From the NCBI RefSeq assembly GCF_001905795.1, contig NZ_LIXJ01000001.1:558001-622000 (forward strand): a DNA stretch of 64,000 bases, in the 5' to 3' direction. The translations under genes and the position numbers were made by a program. Positions 44,188 through 52,574 of this stretch are shown piece by piece. The DNA is from Streptomyces sp. CB01580 (lineage in GTDB: Bacteria; Actinomycetota; Actinomycetes; Streptomycetales; Streptomycetaceae). Numbering within the stretch: the stretch's first letter is position 1; each line of letters opens with the position of its first letter. The notes beneath the pieces are model-generated. The model did no database searches, was not told the DNA's origin, and saw only the letters and a program-made list of their open reading frames with translations.

Positions 44188-46335
44188 ATGCCCCACCTCG
44201 CGTTCGACATCGGTTTCTGCGCCCAGCTCGGCAAGCTCCAGGGCAGTGTGAAGCAGGGGGTGTTCGACGCCTGGGAGAAGTTCGAACGCCTCACCCTGGA
44301 CCAGTTGTTCAAGGATCCCGGGCTGAAGCTGGAGAGCTTGAAGCGCGCCCGTGATCCTCATATCCGGACCATCCGGATCGACCAGGGGACGCGGGGTGTC
44401 GTCCTCGCACCCGACGGCGGCGACACCTACGTACTGCTGCGCGTGATGCCGCACGACAAGGCGATCGACTGGGCCGTCAAGCAAAAGGCCAGCATCAACG
44501 CGGTCACCCGGGCCGTCGAGGTCCGCGACATCGCGGTGCTCGACGAGCTGACCCCCGCCTATGAGCGCATCGCACCCGCTCCCGAACGGCGGCTGTTCGC
44601 GAAGGTGTCCGACGGGGACCTGACGGCGCTCGGCATCGACGAAACCACCCTGCGCCAGGCCCGCGCCCTCACCGACCTCGAACAGCTGGAGGTCTTCGCG
44701 CCGTACTTCCCGCAGGATCAGCGTGAAGTCCTCGAATACCTCGCCGCGGGCTTCACCGTGGAGGAGGTGTGGCGGGACGTGGTGTCCGTCAGTCTCTCCG
44801 CCGCACCCGCCGACACCACGCCCGTGGACACCGGCGACTTCGCGACCGCCATCCACCGCACCAGGACCCGGATCGCGCTCGTCACCGCGTCCGAGGAGCT
44901 GCGCGACATCCTCGACAAGCCGTTCGCGGCCTGGCGGGTCTTTCTGCATCCCTCCCAGCACAAGGTCGCCTACCGGGCCTCGTACTCCGGGCCGGCACAG
45001 GTCACCGGCGGTCCCGGGACCGGAAAGACCGTGGTCGCGCTGCACCGGGTGCGCCATCTGCTGAGGTATCTGCGTGACGGCGACCGCATTCTGGTGACCA
45101 CATACACCAACGCCCTGGTGGGCGCGCTTCGGACCGGGCTCGCCACTCTGGTGGAGGACGAAGCGCTGCGGGACCGGGTGGACATCATGACCGTCGACGC
45201 GTTCGCGGGCCGCGTCGTGTCCACCTCGCGGCGGCCGCTCCGGGGCGGCGAGGAGGAGACGCGGTGGGCACAGGCCGCGAAGATCACCGGGTTCACCGGC
45301 ACGACGCAGTTTCTCGGGCAGGAGTACAAGCACGTCGTCCTCGCGCAGAATCTGCGGAGCCTGAAGGAGTACGAGGGCTGTGAGCGGCGCGGCCGCGGCA
45401 GCGGGCTGCCCACGTCGGCCCGCGCGCTGGTGTGGCGCACGATCGAGGAGTTCACCCATCGGCTCACCGCCGACGGGCTCCGCACCTACCTCGGCACGTG
45501 TGCGGAGGCCGCGGATCTGCTGGAGACCGATGGCCCGCGTTACCGGCATGTGGTCATCGACGAGGCGCAGGACCTGCACCCGGCGCAGTGGCGGCTGTTG
45601 CGTGCGGCTGCTCCGGCCCGTCCCGACGACCTGTTCATCGCGGGCGACCCCCATCAGCGCATTTACGACTCGAAGGTGTCGCTGAAGGCCGTCGGGATCA
45701 AGGTGGCTGGCCGGTCGACGAAGATGCGCAAGAACTACCGTTCCACACACGAGATCCTCTCCTGGTCCACCGCGCTGCTCGTCGGCCGGCCCTTCGAGCA
45801 GTTGGCCGACGACTCCGCGAACGAGACCCTGTTGGGCTATCGCTCGGCCCTGCACGGCAAGGGACCCGAGGCGTACGGGGCGGACTCGGAAGAAGCCGAA
45901 CTGGACGCGCTCGTCGCGCGCGTCCGTGGTTGGCTCGACAGTGGGATCGCCCCGGGTGAGATCGGGGTAAGCGCCCGGTTCAACAAGAGCTGCGACAAGG
46001 CGGTGCAGCGGCTCAAGGCCGCGGGCGTCCCTGTCACACGCCTGCGGGGCGACGCGGCTTCCGACGCGGACGCCGTACAGGTCGGCACGATGCACTCCTT
46101 CAAGGGGCTGGAGTTCCGGTGCGTCGCGGTCATCGGCGTGAACGACGGTGCACTGCCGTACCCGCGTGCGGTGACCCCGGCCGACATCGACCGGCTCCAG
46201 CACGAGTCGGACCTGCTGGCGGAACGCTGCCTGCTGTTCGTCGCGTGCACGCGGGCCCGGGACGGGCTGCATGTGTCGTGGTCGGGCACCCCCAGCAAGT
46301 TCCTGGTGGAGGCCGGGGCGTGTCAGACCTCGTAG
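44188..46335 (+). CDS. UvrD-like SF1 helicase with RelE-like N-terminus
   Basis: The product is 715 residues from ATG 44188 (GGAGAG upstream). The first 105 or so (FDIGFCAQLGKLQGSVKQGV, LKRARDPHIRTIRIDQGTRG, YVLLRVMPHDKAIDWAVKQK) follow the order of a RelE/YoeB toxin fold. An SF1A helicase follows: Walker A GGPGTGK280T, LVTTYTNAL, motif II D458-E-A-Q-D462, RKNYRS, GTMHSFKGLEFR and FVACTRARD. It translocates 3'-5' on DNA by analogy. It lies 44 bp after the Ser/Thr kinase gene and its last 13 bp overlap the convergent ATP-grasp gene. A stand-alone repair role is possible, but the fused RelE-like module and kinase neighbour suggest defence or stress. Confidence 0.88.
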   Translation: MPHLAFDIGFCAQLGKLQGSVKQGVFDAWEKFERLTLDQLFKDPGLKLESLKRARDPHIRTIRIDQGTRGVVLAPDGGDTYVLLRVMPHDKAIDWAVKQKASINAVTRAVEVRDIAVLDELTPAYERIAPAPERRLFAKVSDGDLTALGIDETTLRQARALTDLEQLEVFAPYFPQDQREVLEYLAAGFTVEEVWRDVVSVSLSAAPADTTPVDTGDFATAIHRTRTRIALVTASEELRDILDKPFAAWRVFLHPSQHKVAYRASYSGPAQVTGGPGTGKTVVALHRVRHLLRYLRDGDRILVTTYTNALVGALRTGLATLVEDEALRDRVDIMTVDAFAGRVVSTSRRPLRGGEEETRWAQAAKITGFTGTTQFLGQEYKHVVLAQNLRSLKEYEGCERRGRGSGLPTSARALVWRTIEEFTHRLTADGLRTYLGTCAEAADLLETDGPRYRHVVIDEAQDLHPAQWRLLRAAAPARPDDLFIAGDPHQRIYDSKVSLKAVGIKVAGRSTKMRKNYRSTHEILSWSTALLVGRPFEQLADDSANETLLGYRSALHGKGPEAYGADSEEAELDALVARVRGWLDSGIAPGEIGVSARFNKSCDKAVQRLKAAGVPVTRLRGDAASDADAVQVGTMHSFKGLEFRCVAVIGVNDGALPYPRAVTPADIDRLQHESDLLAERCLLFVACTRARDGLHVSWSGTPSKFLVEAGACQTS

Positions 46336-47162
46336 GCGGGAGGGCCGGGCCGGGGGCGTCGCAGCGCCAGGGCTGCCAGCGCCGCAGGGGCGCCCTTCGG
46401 TCCGCGGATGCCCGGGAAGGCATTGATGTCGACGACGACGGGCGCTCCCTCGCGGTCCAGCACGTCGACACCGTAGACATCCAGGCCGAAGACCTCTCCC
46501 GTGTGGAGGGCGAGTCGGGTCCAGGACTGCGGCAGGTCGCGGACCAGTGGCGCGGACTGCGCACCGTCCGGCGGGGCGCCCACGGGTGCGCGGCGCACCC
46601 CCGCGAACACCTCGCCCGCGATCACCCAAAGCTTGTGGTCCCAGCCGCTGTTCGCGACGAACTCCTGTAGGACGACAGGCTCGTTGGGCCACGTGGCGGC
46701 AAGGTCCCGGAGTTCGGCCGGCCCGTCCACGCGGGCGACGAGGTCCGCGCGCCGGCTGTGGCGGCTCTTGACCATGAGCGGATAGCCGCTCTCCGGTCGC
46801 TGCGCTCCGTGGAGGGCTTCGGACAGCGCGTCCAGGGTCCTCGTCCTGGGCATCGGCAGGCCGGCGCCTTCGGCCACGGCGGCGGTCCGGGTCCTGTCCT
46901 GGCACAGCTCCGTCGCGGCGGCGGAGTTCACCACCCGGGCGCCGTGTGCCTCGAGGAATCGAGCCAGCACGAGTGCCCGGGGGGTATGGGCCTTGAGGAG
47001 GTAGACGTCGGCGAGTTCGTCCGGGGTCACCAGTTCCGACGGGGATCCGGTACCGGTGTCCGGGTTCAGGAACGTCACCCGGTGCCCCGCCTCGATCAGT
47101 GCGGAAGAGGCTGCGGCGAGCAGCGGATGATCCGGCTTGTCGGTCAGCAGACACACCCTCAT
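46323..47162 (-). CDS. ATP-grasp ligase, RimK-like (second of pair)
   Basis: The product is 279 residues. Pre-ATP-grasp strand MRVCLLTDKPDHPLL; ATP-grasp markers MVKSRHSRRADLVARV (ATP lysine), VVLQEFVANSGWDHKLWVIAG and the metal-binding DVLDREGAPVVVDINAFPG. These enzymes join a carboxylate to an amine via an acyl phosphate. The start ATG 47162 overlaps the upstream ATP-grasp stop (ATGA), so the two ligases are coupled. The C-terminus is a short Pro/Arg tail. Confidence 0.85.
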   Translation of the reverse strand: MRVCLLTDKPDHPLLAAASSALIEAGHRVTFLNPDTGTGSPSELVTPDELADVYLLKAHTPRALVLARFLEAHGARVVNSAAATELCQDRTRTAAVAEGAGLPMPRTRTLDALSEALHGAQRPESGYPLMVKSRHSRRADLVARVDGPAELRDLAATWPNEPVVLQEFVANSGWDHKLWVIAGEVFAGVRRAPVGAPPDGAQSAPLVRDLPQSWTRLALHTGEVFGLDVYGVDVLDREGAPVVVDINAFPGIRGPKGAPAALAALALRRPRPGPPAYEV

Positions 47163-48106
47163 ATCTGCGCGGCTCCCGGTACGGCTGCCAGCATGTCCGC
47201 TTCGGGGCCGGGGACGGGGTGCGGATGAGGCAGTCCATGGGGGATCCGCGGCTGCGCGGGAATGTGTGGAGCAGGGGCGAGCACGCCCGTCCTGGTGGCG
47301 CCGCCCGTCCTGGCCAGGTCGAGGACGGCTCCGGCCAACCGGGACACGGCGTCGGGTACCTGGCGGAAGCTCGGGAAGTCGTTGATGTCGACGATCACAG
47401 GGCCGTCGGGGCCGAGCACCACGTCGACGCCGTACAGATCGAGGCCGAAGACCGCTCCCACCTTCGCCGCCACTGCGGCCACCTCGGCGGGCAGAGGAAC
47501 GGCTCCCTCGTCGAGCGGCCCGTCCGGGTGGAGCGGTGAGCGGCGCAGGGTCGCGTGGAATTCGCCCGCCAGACAGTAGACCTTCAGGTCGGAGCCGGAG
47601 TTGGACACGTAGGGCTGCGCGATGAGTTGGCCCTCCCCCGCCTGCTCCGTCTCCGCCAGCCGCCCGGGGTCCGACACGAGCCGCACCCCGCGCCCCGAGC
47701 TCCCGTCGGCGGGCTTGACCACCAGGGGGAAGAGCTCCTCGGGAACAGTTGCGAACAGCGCGGCCCTCGGTGCCGAATAGGTCACCGGAACCGGTAGCCC
47801 GTGCTGTCGCGCGATGACCGATGTGAGGACCTTGTCGCGCACTGCGCGGATCGACCGCGCATCGTTCACCGTGGTCAGACCCACAGCCGCCGCGGCCTCC
47901 AGCAGGGTGAGCCCGGGGCCGCCGGACACGGTCTTGAGCACCCAGGCGTCATGGGTCCCCGCCCGCACCTCTTCCGAGATCCGCAGGAGTGAGCCGCCGG
48001 GGTGCACCACGTCCACCTGGTGTCCCCACGACGTCAGTTGTCGGACCACGTCAAGCGGCATGCTGTCATGCCGGTACAGCTCTTCGACGAGGAAGCAGAG
48101 CTTCAT
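47159..48106 (-). CDS. ATP-grasp ligase, RimK-like (first of pair)
   Basis: The product is 315 residues from ATG 48106 with GAGGGG upstream. MKLCFLVEELYRHDSMPLDV is the pre-domain; VVKPADGSSGRGVRLVSD is the ATP loop; LIAQPYVSNSGSDLKVYCLA and VVLGPDGPVIVDINDFPSF are the metal and substrate blocks. The 50-residue C-terminal tail is Pro/His-rich. Tandem ATP-grasp genes can modify peptides (graspetides) or build amino-acid conjugates; the only peptide-like frame found upstream is the doubtful 41-codon one at 48226-48351. The substrate is unknown. Confidence 0.87.
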   Translation of the reverse strand: MKLCFLVEELYRHDSMPLDVVRQLTSWGHQVDVVHPGGSLLRISEEVRAGTHDAWVLKTVSGGPGLTLLEAAAAVGLTTVNDARSIRAVRDKVLTSVIARQHGLPVPVTYSAPRAALFATVPEELFPLVVKPADGSSGRGVRLVSDPGRLAETEQAGEGQLIAQPYVSNSGSDLKVYCLAGEFHATLRRSPLHPDGPLDEGAVPLPAEVAAVAAKVGAVFGLDLYGVDVVLGPDGPVIVDINDFPSFRQVPDAVSRLAGAVLDLARTGGATRTGVLAPAPHIPAQPRIPHGLPHPHPVPGPEADMLAAVPGAAQI

Positions 48107-48225
48107 CCCAATACCCCTCGGTGCCCCAAGACTGAGGGCACAACGATGCCTTGCGGTGCTCTTCCGAACACCACCAAAGGGGCAACGCTACGTCACGCTC
48201 AAGCCAAAGCGACCGCCACCGGGCG

Positions 48226-48351
48226 TTACTGATGGTGCGTTGCCTCATCCAAACAGATCTCCGTCGGGCGCGGCCACGGACTGGATGGCCTCGCATCGAC
48301 CGAGCCCGCCACAGGGGCACAGAATACGGATCCGTCTTGAGGTGCCGACAT
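48226..48351 (-). CDS. Doubtful 41-residue frame upstream of the ATP-grasp pair
   Basis: ATG 48351 to TAA 48226 encodes a small peptide beginning MSAPQDGSVFCAPVAG and ending EICLDEATHHQ. It lies on the same strand and 119 bp upstream of the first ATP-grasp gene. No ribosome site is seen. It is flagged only because ATP-grasp pairs can act on precursor peptides; the C-terminal Asp/Glu/Thr content is compatible with, but does not show, such a role. Confidence 0.2.
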   Translation of the reverse strand: MSAPQDGSVFCAPVAGSVDARPSSPWPRPTEICLDEATHHQ

Positions 48352-48485
48352 CGTGGCGCGCACCGGCCTACGCGCGAGCGCACCCGAGCACGAGGGGGAT
48401 GGGTCGGGCGAGAGGGGCCGACGGCACTGTCGAGGGTTCACCCGGATCCGCACCGTCTGCATCAGCGCATACAGAGAACAACAAC

Positions 48486-48524
48486 AAAGCTGCTCAAAGC
48501 GATATTCTGTCGCTTTGAGCAGCT
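48486..48524 (-). terminator. tRNA-Leu terminator
   Basis: A perfect 16-bp stem (AAGCTGCTCAAAGCGA, 48486-48501, with its complement at 48509-48524) encloses 7 nt. On the minus strand it is followed by a T-rich tract (TTTGTTGTTGTT). It lies 22 bp beyond the tRNA 3' end: a textbook intrinsic terminator. Confidence 0.92.
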
Positions 48525-48546
48525 TCATTTGGTCTGTTGACCCTGA

Positions 48547-48634
48547 TGGTGTCCGAGGGGGGACTTGAACCCCCACGCCCGATAAAGGGCACTAGCACCT
48601 CAAGCTAGCGCGTCTGCCATTCCGCCACCCGGAC
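48547..48634 (-). tRNA. tRNA-Leu(GAG)
   Basis: The minus strand folds as a class II tRNA: acceptor GTCCGGG with CTCGGAC, anticodon stem CTAGC/GCTAG around loop TTGAGGT (anticodon GAG, reading CUC), a long variable arm (TGCCCTTTATCGGGCG), T-loop GTTCAAGTCC, and encoded ACCA at the 3' end. 88 nt including CCA. An intrinsic terminator follows. tRNA 3' ends are common integration sites, and this one faces the accessory region. Confidence 0.97.
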
Positions 48635-48837
48635 CAGGTGGTCGGCCCCGGTTTCCCGCGGCGACATGGAAAACAATACCAGGGGTTCAGGGTGCCTCTC
48701 ACCCGCGTTTCCGGTGGTCAGTGCCGTGCGATGGCTTCCTGGGGCCCTTGTGTGCGCCATCGCGCCACCGATCGGACGCACCGCATCCGTGCGCATGCGC
48801 ACGGTGACATGTGCGGGGATGCGCCGGTCCGTCGGCG

Positions 48838-48878
48838 CCGGGGCTCCTCCCTCGGCATCGGGCGAGGGGAGGCCCCGG
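48838..48878 (-). terminator. Hairpin after the Ebo-like operon
   Basis: CCGGGGCTCCTCCCTCG (48838-48854) can pair with CGAGGGGAGGCCCCGG (48863-48878) with one bulge and an 8-nt loop. It lies 12 bp beyond the stop of the last operon gene on the minus strand. Confidence 0.7.
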
Positions 48879-48890
48879 CACGCGCAGCGG

Positions 48891-49961
48891 TCAGCAGCCC
48901 TTTCGGCGCAGGGAGTGAAGGTAGGCGGCCGAGCGGCGGGCCGTGGTGAAGGAGTCGATGAGCGGCTGGTCGTGCTCCACCTGCCAGTGGTGGTCGCGGC
49001 GGCCGGACGGGGTCTCCCCTGCTCGAGCGGAGCCGAGAGCTTGGGGAAGGGTCCTGGTGACGGTGTCCAGGAACCGCTTGTAGTCGATGTCGCCGTCACC
49101 GACGTCGACCATGCGGTAGCCGTCGCGGGCCGTCTCGTCGCGCTCGCCGTCCTTCACGTGGAAGAGCGGGTAGCGGTCGGGGTGCTTCAGTACGTAGCTC
49201 AGCGGATCGAAGGGAGCGGGAGTGCCGTCCGGCCGCTTGCCGAACCGGAACCGGCCGACGTGGGCCCAGTAGATGTCCATTTCCAGGAAGACCAGGCCGG
49301 GGTCGGTCTCGGCGAGCAGGACGTCGTAAAGGCGGACGTCCGGCCGGTCGGCGGCGAAGGAGAACTCCTCGGCGTGGTTGTGCTGGTAGAACTTCATTCC
49401 GCGCGCTCTGGCCGCCGCCCCGTAGGTGTTGAAGTCCTCGGCGGCGCGCTTCCAGGCGTCGACCGTCGTTCCGTAGCGGAAGGGGCCGGAGGCGGTGCCT
49501 ATGTGGGTGAGGCCGAGGGCCTGGGCGTCGTCGAGAACCTTGGTGAGGTTCTGCGCGAAGGTGTAGGCGTTCGGGTTGTTGTCGTCGTGGTAGCCGACGT
49601 GGCTGCCTATGCCGCGCAGCCCGTGGTCGTGGGCGAGCCTCCTCAATTGCGCGAGGGTGATGGCGCCGGCCGAACCCTGGGTGTAGCCGGCGTACTCGAC
49701 CTCGTCGTAGCCGTACGCCGCCAGTTCGGCGAAGACCTTGGCGAAACCGAGGGTCGCGACCTTGTCGCGGAGCGTGTAGAGCTGGATCCCGAGGCGGCCG
49801 GGCGGCATCAGCGGATCGCCGTGGGGTTTGTCGAGGGCGGCGGCGCCCGGAGCGGCGGCGCCGAGCAGTGCGGCGGCGGTGGCTCCGGCGGCGACGCCGA
49901 GCACGGAACGTCTGCCGAGTCTGCGGGCGAGTTCGGGATCGGCGGGGGTACGGCGGCTCAT
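48891..49961 (-). CDS. Tat-exported xylose-isomerase-like TIM-barrel protein
   Basis: The product is 356 residues. The N-terminus has a twin-arginine signal (RRLGRRSVLGVAAG then an alanine-rich hydrophobic run), so it is exported folded, with its cofactor. The body is a sugar phosphate isomerase/epimerase barrel: LGIQLYTLRDKV, YDEVEYAGYT, GIGSHVGYHD, KFYQHNHAEEF, FLEMDIYWA and PLFHVKDGERD supply metal-type His/Glu/Asp. It is the last gene of the Ebo-like operon, 30 bp after EboF. Periplasm-equivalent location suggests it acts on the exported product or on an extracellular sugar. Confidence 0.9.
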   Translation of the reverse strand: MSRRTPADPELARRLGRRSVLGVAAGATAAALLGAAAPGAAALDKPHGDPLMPPGRLGIQLYTLRDKVATLGFAKVFAELAAYGYDEVEYAGYTQGSAGAITLAQLRRLAHDHGLRGIGSHVGYHDDNNPNAYTFAQNLTKVLDDAQALGLTHIGTASGPFRYGTTVDAWKRAAEDFNTYGAAARARGMKFYQHNHAEEFSFAADRPDVRLYDVLLAETDPGLVFLEMDIYWAHVGRFRFGKRPDGTPAPFDPLSYVLKHPDRYPLFHVKDGERDETARDGYRMVDVGDGDIDYKRFLDTVTRTLPQALGSARAGETPSGRRDHHWQVEHDQPLIDSFTTARRSAAYLHSLRRKGC

Positions 49962-49991
49962 GCGGGAACTCCTTCGCGGGACGGGGCGTTG

Positions 49992-51395
49992 TCAGTGCAG
50001 TCCGGCAAGTTCGAGGAGCAGGGACTTCACTTCGGTGGCCCGGACGGGTCCGGTGAACGCGTGGGGGGTGGAGCACAGGATGAGCGGTCCTTCTTCGTCG
50101 CTCATGGGAAGGCGGCCGTGGCTGCCTCGAATAGGCGAAGGGTCCAGGGGTACGACCGCCATGCGGTAGCGCATGCCGACTTTCTTGCGGGCGACGGCGG
50201 TCGCGGCTCTGATGCGGACGTACGGGTCCTGGGGGTCGAGGAAGAGTTCGACGGGGTCGTAGCCGGGTTTGCGATGGATCTCGACGAGTTGCGCGAAGTC
50301 GGGCGCGCGGGCGTCGTCGAGCCAGTAGTAGTACGTGAACCAGGCGTCCGGGTCCGCGACGGCGACCAGTTCCCCGGAACGGGGATGGTCCAGGCCGTTG
50401 GCCTTCTTGCCCTCGTCGTCGAGGAGCCGCTCGACGCCCGGGAGGTCCTGGAGGGCTTCGCGGGTCGCCGTGAGGTCTTCGGGGCGGCGCACATAGACGT
50501 GTGCGATCTGGTGGTCGGCCACGGCGAAGGCGCGCGAGGCCATCGGGTCCAGGTATTCCATGCCGTCCTGGGCGTGGACCTCCAGGAGTCCCGCGCGGCG
50601 CAGGGCCCGGTTGATGTCGACGGGCCGGTCGACGCGGGTGATGCCGTACTCGGAGAGGACGACGACGGTGCGGCCCTCGCGTCGCGCGTCGTCCAGGAGT
50701 GGCGCCATGGCCCGGTCGAGTTCGGCCGCGGCCAGATGGGCGCGGGGATCGTCCGGGCCGTGACGCTGGAGGTCGTAGTCGAGATGCGGGAGGTAGCAGA
50801 GCGCCAGGTCGGGTCGGTGGGTGTCGAGGACGTACCGGGTCACGTCGATGATCCACCGGGAGGAGACGAGGTCCGCACCGGGGCCCCAGAAGTGGAAGAG
50901 GGGGAACGTGCCGAATCTGTCCGTGAGTTCGTCGTGCAGGGAGGGTGGCCGGGTGTAGCAGTCGGGTTCCTTGCGGCCGTCCGCGTAATAGACGGGGCGG
51001 GGAGTGACGGTGATGTCGGTGTCGGCGCCCATCGCGTACCACCAGCAGATGTTGGCGACGGTGTAGCCGGGGTGGGCGCGGCGGGCGGCGTCCCAGAGCT
51101 TGTCCCCGGCGACCAGCCCGTTGTGCTGACGCCAGAGCAGGATGTCGCCGAGTTCGCGGAAGTACCAGCCGTTGGCGACGATGCCGTGCTCGGCGGGACT
51201 GGTTCCGGTGAGGAAGGTGGACTGGGCGGCGCAGGTGACCGCGGGGAGCACGGTGCCGAGCGGGGCGCTGGTGCCCGAGCCCCCCAGGGCCTTGAGGCGG
51301 GGCATGTGATCGAGGAGGCGCGGGGTGAGACCGACGACGTCGATGACGAGGAGAGGGGTGGGCGGTGCGGTGCGGGGAGTCTCGGCCGAGGTCAT
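49992..51395 (-). CDS. EboF-like alkaline phosphatase-superfamily phosphodiesterase
   Basis: The product is 467 residues. LLVIDVVGLTPRLL (metal Asp), PAVTCAAQSTFLTGTSPAEH (nucleophile Thr), LPHLDYDLQRHG (metal Asp/His) and VVLSEYGITRVD (metal Glu) give the nucleotide pyrophosphatase/phosphodiesterase (NPP) core; later GTFPLFHFWGPG and FTYYYWLDDARAPDFA. In Ebo clusters this is EboF, of unknown exact substrate; phosphate or phosphodiester removal from a cyclitol intermediate is inference. The start ATG 51395 overlaps the eboE-like stop as ATGA. Confidence 0.9.
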   Translation of the reverse strand: MTSAETPRTAPPTPLLVIDVVGLTPRLLDHMPRLKALGGSGTSAPLGTVLPAVTCAAQSTFLTGTSPAEHGIVANGWYFRELGDILLWRQHNGLVAGDKLWDAARRAHPGYTVANICWWYAMGADTDITVTPRPVYYADGRKEPDCYTRPPSLHDELTDRFGTFPLFHFWGPGADLVSSRWIIDVTRYVLDTHRPDLALCYLPHLDYDLQRHGPDDPRAHLAAAELDRAMAPLLDDARREGRTVVVLSEYGITRVDRPVDINRALRRAGLLEVHAQDGMEYLDPMASRAFAVADHQIAHVYVRRPEDLTATREALQDLPGVERLLDDEGKKANGLDHPRSGELVAVADPDAWFTYYYWLDDARAPDFAQLVEIHRKPGYDPVELFLDPQDPYVRIRAATAVARKKVGMRYRMAVVPLDPSPIRGSHGRLPMSDEEGPLILCSTPHAFTGPVRATEVKSLLLELAGLH

Positions 51396-52570
51396 GGGAG
51401 TTCCTTGAGGCCGAGGTCGGACAGGATGTCGCGGGCGAGGGTGAGTTCGGCGGCGATGCCGTCGGCGAGCCGGGCACGGGATCGGGGGCGCAGGGCGGCC
51501 GGGAGCGCCTGCCAGGTGTAGGTCTCGACCTCCAGGTGGGCGGTGAGGGGGCGCGGGCCGCCGACCAGTCGGGTCAGTGCGGAGCGGAGCACGGGAAGGG
51601 TGGAGGTGAGAGGGGGCGTGGGCGGTGCGTGGAGGGGGACGTGGAAGTGGGCGCGCCATGGTGTGCGGTCGGGCAGGGCCGGGCCGGTGAGGGCTTCGTC
51701 GAGGTCGTCGGTGCCGTGCAGGGCTCCGGTGGCGGTGCGGGTGCGGGTCTGGTGCAGGAAGCGGGGTTCGGCGAAGGCCGCGAGCGCCGAGCGCACCTCG
51801 GGGAGGTGGGGATGTTCGGCGTGCAGTGCGGCGGAGAGCTGGGCCTTGGCTACACGGATGCCCGCGGTGTGGAGTGCGTCGAGGGCGGTGTCGGGGTCCT
51901 CGAAGGAGGTGGCCAGGTGGCAGGTGTCGACGCAGATGCCGATGCGTGGATGCCCGATGGCCGCGAGGGGTGTATGGGCGTCGGCGGTGGTCTCGATCGT
52001 GCAGCCCGGTTCGGGTTCGAGGCCGATGCGGATGGACTTGCCGGTCAGCTCGGCGAGGGCGTCGAGGCGTTCCCCGAGGGTGGTGAGGGCGGTGTGTGCG
52101 AGACCGGCGGCCTCGGCGTCGGACGCGAAGGGGGTGCGCCAGGCGATGGGGAGGGTGGAGATGGTTCCCTCGGTGACGTCGTCCGGGAGGAGCCCGGCGA
52201 GGAGGCGGGCGAGGGCGGTGGTGTGGGCGAGCCGTTCGGGATCGGTCCAGTCGGGCCGGTACACCCGGTACTTGACCTCGTCGGCGCCGAAGCCCTCGTA
52301 CGGGAAGCCGTTGAGGGTGACGACCTCCAGTCCTCGGCGGTCGAGTTCGGCGCGCAGGGAACGCAGTTCGGACGGGTCGTCGGTCAGGGCGCGGGCGGCG
52401 TCCCGGGCGAGCCAGAGGCCGATGCCGAGGCGGTCTCGGCCGAGTCGGCGCCGGACCGGTTCGCAGTGGTCGCGCAGCTGGGCGCGCACGCCGTCGAGGG
52501 TTTCGGCGGGGTGGACGTTGGTGCAGTACGAGAGGTGGACGGTGGAGCCGTCGGGATGGCGGAAGCGCAT
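51392..52570 (-). CDS. EboE-like TIM-barrel protein (metabolite traffic protein)
   Basis: The product is 392 residues. The opening LSYCTNVHPAETLDGVRAQL is the recognisable EboE signature. It is a xylose-isomerase-like barrel: TLNGFPYEGFG, LEPEPGCTIETTAD (metal Glu), IGICVDTCHLATSFED (metal Asp/His) and HFHVPLH. EboE lies in the cyanobacterial scytonemin-linked ebo cluster and is thought to be needed for export or trafficking of a metabolite. The start ATG 52570 is 4 bp from the upstream stop; translation is likely continuous. Confidence 0.93.
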   Translation of the reverse strand: MRFRHPDGSTVHLSYCTNVHPAETLDGVRAQLRDHCEPVRRRLGRDRLGIGLWLARDAARALTDDPSELRSLRAELDRRGLEVVTLNGFPYEGFGADEVKYRVYRPDWTDPERLAHTTALARLLAGLLPDDVTEGTISTLPIAWRTPFASDAEAAGLAHTALTTLGERLDALAELTGKSIRIGLEPEPGCTIETTADAHTPLAAIGHPRIGICVDTCHLATSFEDPDTALDALHTAGIRVAKAQLSAALHAEHPHLPEVRSALAAFAEPRFLHQTRTRTATGALHGTDDLDEALTGPALPDRTPWRAHFHVPLHAPPTPPLTSTLPVLRSALTRLVGGPRPLTAHLEVETYTWQALPAALRPRSRARLADGIAAELTLARDILSDLGLKELP

Positions 52571-52574
52571 CGCC

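Larger units (their letters stand above)
48107..48546. other. Intergenic region between ATP-grasp operon and tRNA-Leu
   Basis: 440 bp of lower GC content than the surroundings. It holds the tRNA terminator (48486-48524), a doubtful small frame (48226-48351) and presumably the promoter for the ATP-grasp pair. Nothing else convincing is seen. Confidence 0.5.

Noticed and set aside
48066..48383. Minus-strand frame upstream of the ATP-grasp gene (105 codons, Arg-rich)
   Set aside because: Overlaps the ATP-grasp start, composition is of a shadow frame, no ribosome site.
48547..48634. Attachment-site duplication of the tRNA 3' end elsewhere in the window
   Set aside because: I could not find a second copy of the 3' end sequence and no integrase is present.
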